Positions 7,378-9,437 of a stretch of 9,437 bases of DNA are shown piece by piece; within the stretch, counting starts at the first letter, position 1; every line of letters starts with the position of its first letter. The stretch spans positions 1 to 9,437 of the forward strand of contig CAZEKX010000074.1 in NCBI GenBank assembly GCA_964512955.1, in the 5' to 3' direction. Origin of the DNA: HGM04593 sp964512955 (GTDB taxonomy: Bacteria > Bacteroidota > Bacteroidia > Bacteroidales > Bacteroidaceae). Position numbers and translations under genes: made by a program. The notes beneath the pieces were generated by a model. That model did not search any database. It was given only the letters and a program-made list of their open reading frames with translations, and was not told the DNA's origin.

Positions 7378-7437
7378 TTAATTCTTTTCAACAATATATC
7401 CGTCTTTTTGGAATAAAGTAGTTTCAGTTTTCGTTAT
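7378..7437 (-). pseudogene. Possible remnant of a repeat-protein C-terminus
   Basis: In the 94-bp gap between two genes, one minus-strand frame reads ETTLFQKDGYIVEKN then TAA at 7378. This resembles the last residues of the neighbouring repeat protein (IAKYDKDGLLVN then stop). There is no start codon, and a stop lies just upstream at about 7438. It could be the tail of a lost tandem copy, or chance; the match is short. Confidence 0.25.
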
Positions 7438-7459
7438 CTATATTTAAAAACTGTTTTAA

Positions 7460-7966
7460 TTATAGAGGTATGCCACATCCGCAACAGAAATTTGCCGATT
7501 CTATATTCTTAGTACCACAACTAGTACAGAACTTACTACCGTTAGAATTAGTAGAAACTGCACTATTATTGTTATTCATATATACTACATCCTTTGCAAT
7601 ATCCAATGCTTTATCATCGAGTTTGGATTGTTCTATCATGCCCCAAATTTGAGTAATGAGAACCGGCCAGAAGAAGAGCATGGAGATTACTGTGGGGATT
7701 GCTTGCTGTCCCCAAATACCTACACCGGCTTCGAAATAGATGTTGTTACCTTGAGGGAGCAGTGTAACTTTTAATGCTGTTTTCATTCCCAGAACGGCTT
7801 TGAATATGCCACCCTTTGAGATAGAAATGTCATAACCTCCGCTACTCAATGCATCCATTGCCACTTCGTAGCCATCGTTCTGAAACTCGTCTTGAATATG
7901 GTTCGCTATAGTAGGAATCAAAGATGTTGAACCGTATAATATCTTTTTAGTGCTAAAAGTTGCCAT
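7460..7966 (-). CDS. Membrane-associated protein with C-terminal zinc ribbon
   Basis: I do not recognise a named function for this 168-aa protein. Residues 1-85 look like a compact alpha/beta domain: an amphipathic helix at 14-30 (LIPTIANHIQDEFQNDGYEV), then strands GGYDISISKGG and TALKVTLLPQGNNIYFEAGVG. A hydrophobic stretch at about 88-110 (AIPTVISMLFFWPVLITQIW) probably makes one TM helix or a membrane hairpin. A flexible Asn/Ser-rich linker (131-143) leads to a zinc ribbon with C147-x-x-C150 and C161-x-x-C164, ending at CGIPL. Its start is 5 bp after the stop of the 85-aa gene, so the two are almost certainly translated from one mRNA together with the M48 protease, which also ends in a zinc ribbon. 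Substrate binding, adaptor or localisation roles are possible but not shown. Confidence 0.88.
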   Translation of the reverse strand: MATFSTKKILYGSTSLIPTIANHIQDEFQNDGYEVAMDALSSGGYDISISKGGIFKAVLGMKTALKVTLLPQGNNIYFEAGVGIWGQQAIPTVISMLFFWPVLITQIWGMIEQSKLDDKALDIAKDVVYMNNNNSAVSTNSNGSKFCTSCGTKNIESANFCCGCGIPL

Positions 7967-7971
7967 GATTC

Positions 7972-8229
7972 TTATTTGTTAATGTTCTGAATTGAATGAA
8001 AATTGTACACAGCGTACAACACGCTTGACTCTACGAGCAAGTTCTTAATCTCTGCAAGTTGTTCTTGGCTGTATTTTGCCTCCATTTCATGAAGCATTGT
8101 AACAACCTTATCAGACTGCATTTTTATTTCCTCTTCTGTTACTATTCCATCTTCCATAATAGTTTTGAAAGATGCATTGTTGATGACAATTTCGTCAATA
8201 TTTAAGATTCCGTTTTCGTTGAAAAACAT
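7972..8229 (-). CDS. Small helical conserved-type protein, function unknown
   Basis: This 85-aa acidic protein is predicted to be all-helical. Its N-terminus (NENGILNIDEIVINN) is followed by an EDGIVTEEE segment at 26-34, which recalls the short acidic turns of TerB-like or EF-hand-like helical proteins. A long amphipathic helix (35-52) and a second helix pair (55-80) follow. No signal peptide, TM helix or cysteine is seen. It lies 27 bp downstream of the M48 protease and 5 bp upstream of the zinc-ribbon membrane protein, so it probably belongs to the same transcript and may be their partner. The start ATG is the only Met near the N-terminus. The fold comparison is weak and offered only as a hint. 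Confidence 0.85.
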   Translation of the reverse strand: MFFNENGILNIDEIVINNASFKTIMEDGIVTEEEIKMQSDKVVTMLHEMEAKYSQEQLAEIKNLLVESSVLYAVYNFHSIQNINK

Positions 8230-8256
8230 AGTTGTAATGTTTTATTGGTGAATGAA

Positions 8257-9135
8257 TTATAGTTTTGTTCCACAATATTTGCAGTATGCCCATTCAGTGC
8301 ATACACCTCTATTGCACTTAGGGCATGTCTTACCGGATGTCTCTGCTTCTAGGTTCTGTATCAAATGTTTATATTGTGAACTTTGTCCCCATTTTAGGAT
8401 TTCACGAACACGCACAGCACTGAATGGATGAGTCATACCAATGGTAACGGCTAACTGCAATGTCTTATTCCATAAACCATCGTTCTTAATTTCATCATAT
8501 TTATCGGCCTGCTTTGCCCATTCCTGCATATTTATTTTGTTAGTGATTGACTTGGGACCACCTGCTAATCGTGCCATTGAACGTGCAACAACTTCCGGTG
8601 AAGTGATTATGCTTCCACATCTGTCGCAAGATAACTCTGCCTTACGACTCCAATACAAAAGGGCATATTCCACAGGTTTTGCAATAGAACCTAAAATGCC
8701 AAGTGCATCAAGTCCCATTTTAAGATAATCGGCAACCATCTTATATACAACATGACGGCACAAGATATGTCCGCATTCGTGAGCAAGAATAGCATCAAGT
8801 TCTTCTTCGTCCATCATCTCCACAAGCCCCGAGGTTACTACAATAAACACTCTGGTATCTCCTGATGTATATGCGTTAGGCATTGGATTCATCTCCAAAT
8901 AGAACTCCGGTTCTTTTATTCCTAAGCGTTCACATATAGGTGGGAGGTGCTTGTATAGTTCAGGCAGTTGAGTAGGGGATAAGCGTATGGTTGATGCCAT
9001 ATTCAGCCCATATTGCAGTTTTTCGTAACCTAACTCCAATACTTTCTTTGCAATAGCGGGAAATCCTGGAATACTCTCCAACTGTCGCAGTGCCGCTGCA
9101 TCTTCGGGATGAATAAATTCTGATGGTTTAATCAT
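8257..9135 (-). CDS. M48-family metalloprotease with C-terminal zinc ribbon
   Basis: This 292-aa protein carries the zincin motif H119-E120-C-G-H123 in DAILAHECGHILCRH. The expected third zinc ligand is E167 in SRKAELSCDR, the arrangement of M48 peptidases (HtpX/Ste24/Oma1 group). The preceding NAYTSGDTRVFIVVTSGLVEMM segment is the conserved substrate-cleft strand of the family, and a THPFSAVRVREI motif near 235-246 is also typical. Unlike HtpX it has no clear transmembrane helices (133-162 is only moderately hydrophobic), so it is probably cytosolic. A zinc ribbon ends the protein (C271-x-x-C274, C285-x-x-C288), echoing the 168-aa neighbour. It is the first gene of a tight three-gene group. 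Protease activity is well supported; the substrate is unknown, and cleavage of a TIR protein from this locus is only a hypothesis. Confidence 0.94.
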   Translation of the reverse strand: MIKPSEFIHPEDAAALRQLESIPGFPAIAKKVLELGYEKLQYGLNMASTIRLSPTQLPELYKHLPPICERLGIKEPEFYLEMNPMPNAYTSGDTRVFIVVTSGLVEMMDEEELDAILAHECGHILCRHVVYKMVADYLKMGLDALGILGSIAKPVEYALLYWSRKAELSCDRCGSIITSPEVVARSMARLAGGPKSITNKINMQEWAKQADKYDEIKNDGLWNKTLQLAVTIGMTHPFSAVRVREILKWGQSSQYKHLIQNLEAETSGKTCPKCNRGVCTEWAYCKYCGTKL

Positions 9136-9172
9136 GATTGTTTCATTATTTTTTTAACTATTATGATGAAAC

Positions 9173-9200
9173 TTTTCGAAAACTGATTATTCTATAATCA
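9173..9200. promoter_or_regulatory. Inverted repeats upstream of the M48 gene
   Basis: The gap between the edge ORF and the M48 gene contains a perfect 7-bp inverted repeat with a 3-base loop (TGATTAT-TCT-ATAATCA, 9184-9200) next to a perfect 10-bp palindrome TTTTCGAAAA (9173-9182). No T-run follows the stem on the minus strand, so an operator reading is as likely as a weak terminator. No exact TAnnTTTG promoter was found in this gap. Confidence 0.35.
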
Positions 9201-9207
9201 ATTATTG

Positions 9208-9408
9208 TCAAAATATTTCTTTGAAAAGTTTTTTATATCCCTTGTGATCATTACGATACAAATATTCAGTATATATTCCTGCTGTTTTAATTATTAAAGT
9301 GTGCTTGGATATACCTATTCGCAGACCATCAGGCAGTTTACCTTCAAGTTTATTATATAATTCAGAGATTTCATCTTCATTATCAGAAGCTGTTTGAAAA
9401 TTATTCAA
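9208..9408 (-). CDS. Short hypothetical ORF, TTG start or 3' fragment
   Basis: A 66-aa open frame runs from a TTG at 9408 to TGA at 9208. It has no internal ATG, and an in-frame TGA lies about 18 bp further upstream, so either TTG is used or this is the detached 3' part of a longer gene entering from the right. The peptide has an acidic N-terminus, a PDGLRIGISKHTLIIK beta-like stretch and a basic aromatic tail (YRNDHKGYKKLFKEIF). No family is recognised. Another frame at the right edge ends in a stop at about 9404, so a frameshifted or overlapping upstream gene is possible. Confidence 0.4.
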   Translation of the reverse strand: MNNFQTASDNEDEISELYNKLEGKLPDGLRIGISKHTLIIKTAGIYTEYLYRNDHKGYKKLFKEIF

Positions 9409-9437
9409 ATATTTTGTTAAGCATCAATTTGCAGCAC

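Noticed and set aside
1..9437. Mobile element carrying the locus
   Set aside because: No transposase, integrase, terminal inverted repeats, tRNA or attachment-like direct repeats were seen within the window.

Overview
The window looks like an accessory locus from a Bacteroidales chromosome (Bacteroides/Prevotella-like). The reasons are a low GC content, starts with no convincing Shine-Dalgarno sequence, a Bacteroides-type promoter hexamer (TAnnTTTG) at the left edge, and protein styles (TIR-PEGA, TIR-PDZ, FHA-TIR, small zinc-ribbon proteins) typical of that group. The genus is an inference. No tRNA, rRNA, CRISPR array, transposase or integrase is visible.

All supported genes lie on the minus strand, so they are transcribed from right to left, and most are packed tightly. 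In order: a short ORF of unknown function with a TTG start at the right edge (9208-9408); a 72-bp gap with inverted repeats; an M48-type zinc metalloprotease with a C-terminal zinc ribbon (8257-9135); an 85-aa helical protein (7972-8229); a 168-aa membrane protein with a zinc ribbon (7460-7966); a 94-bp gap that may hold a vestige of a repeat protein; a 742-aa TIR-TM-repeat protein with 32-residue repeats (5137-7365); a zinc ribbon-FHA-beta domain-TIR protein (3807-5102) that appears frameshifted near its 3' end, with its real tail running out of frame to 3742; a PrsW-family intramembrane protease (3004-3708); a TIR-PEGA-like-TM protein (2087-2983); and a TIR-TM-helical-PDZ protein (284-2077). 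The left 283 bases hold no convincing gene, only promoter-like motifs on the plus strand and a small inverted repeat.

The most interesting reading is a multi-TIR defence or envelope-surveillance locus. Four different TIR proteins each keep a glutamate at the position expected for TIR NAD+-cleaving enzymes. Three carry a single transmembrane segment after a strongly basic stretch, which predicts a cytoplasmic TIR and an extracytoplasmic C-terminus (repeats, coiled coil or PDZ). The fourth is soluble and carries an FHA phosphopeptide-binding domain. Two proteases of different classes (PrsW and M48) sit in the same cluster. A plausible model, not proven by sequence, is that outer sensor domains or proteolysis release or cluster the TIR domains, which then deplete NAD+ or make a nucleotide signal. 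None of the usual partners of known TIR defence systems (ThsA-type SIR2/SLOG, STING, SAVED, Argonaute, NLR ATPase) is present in the window.
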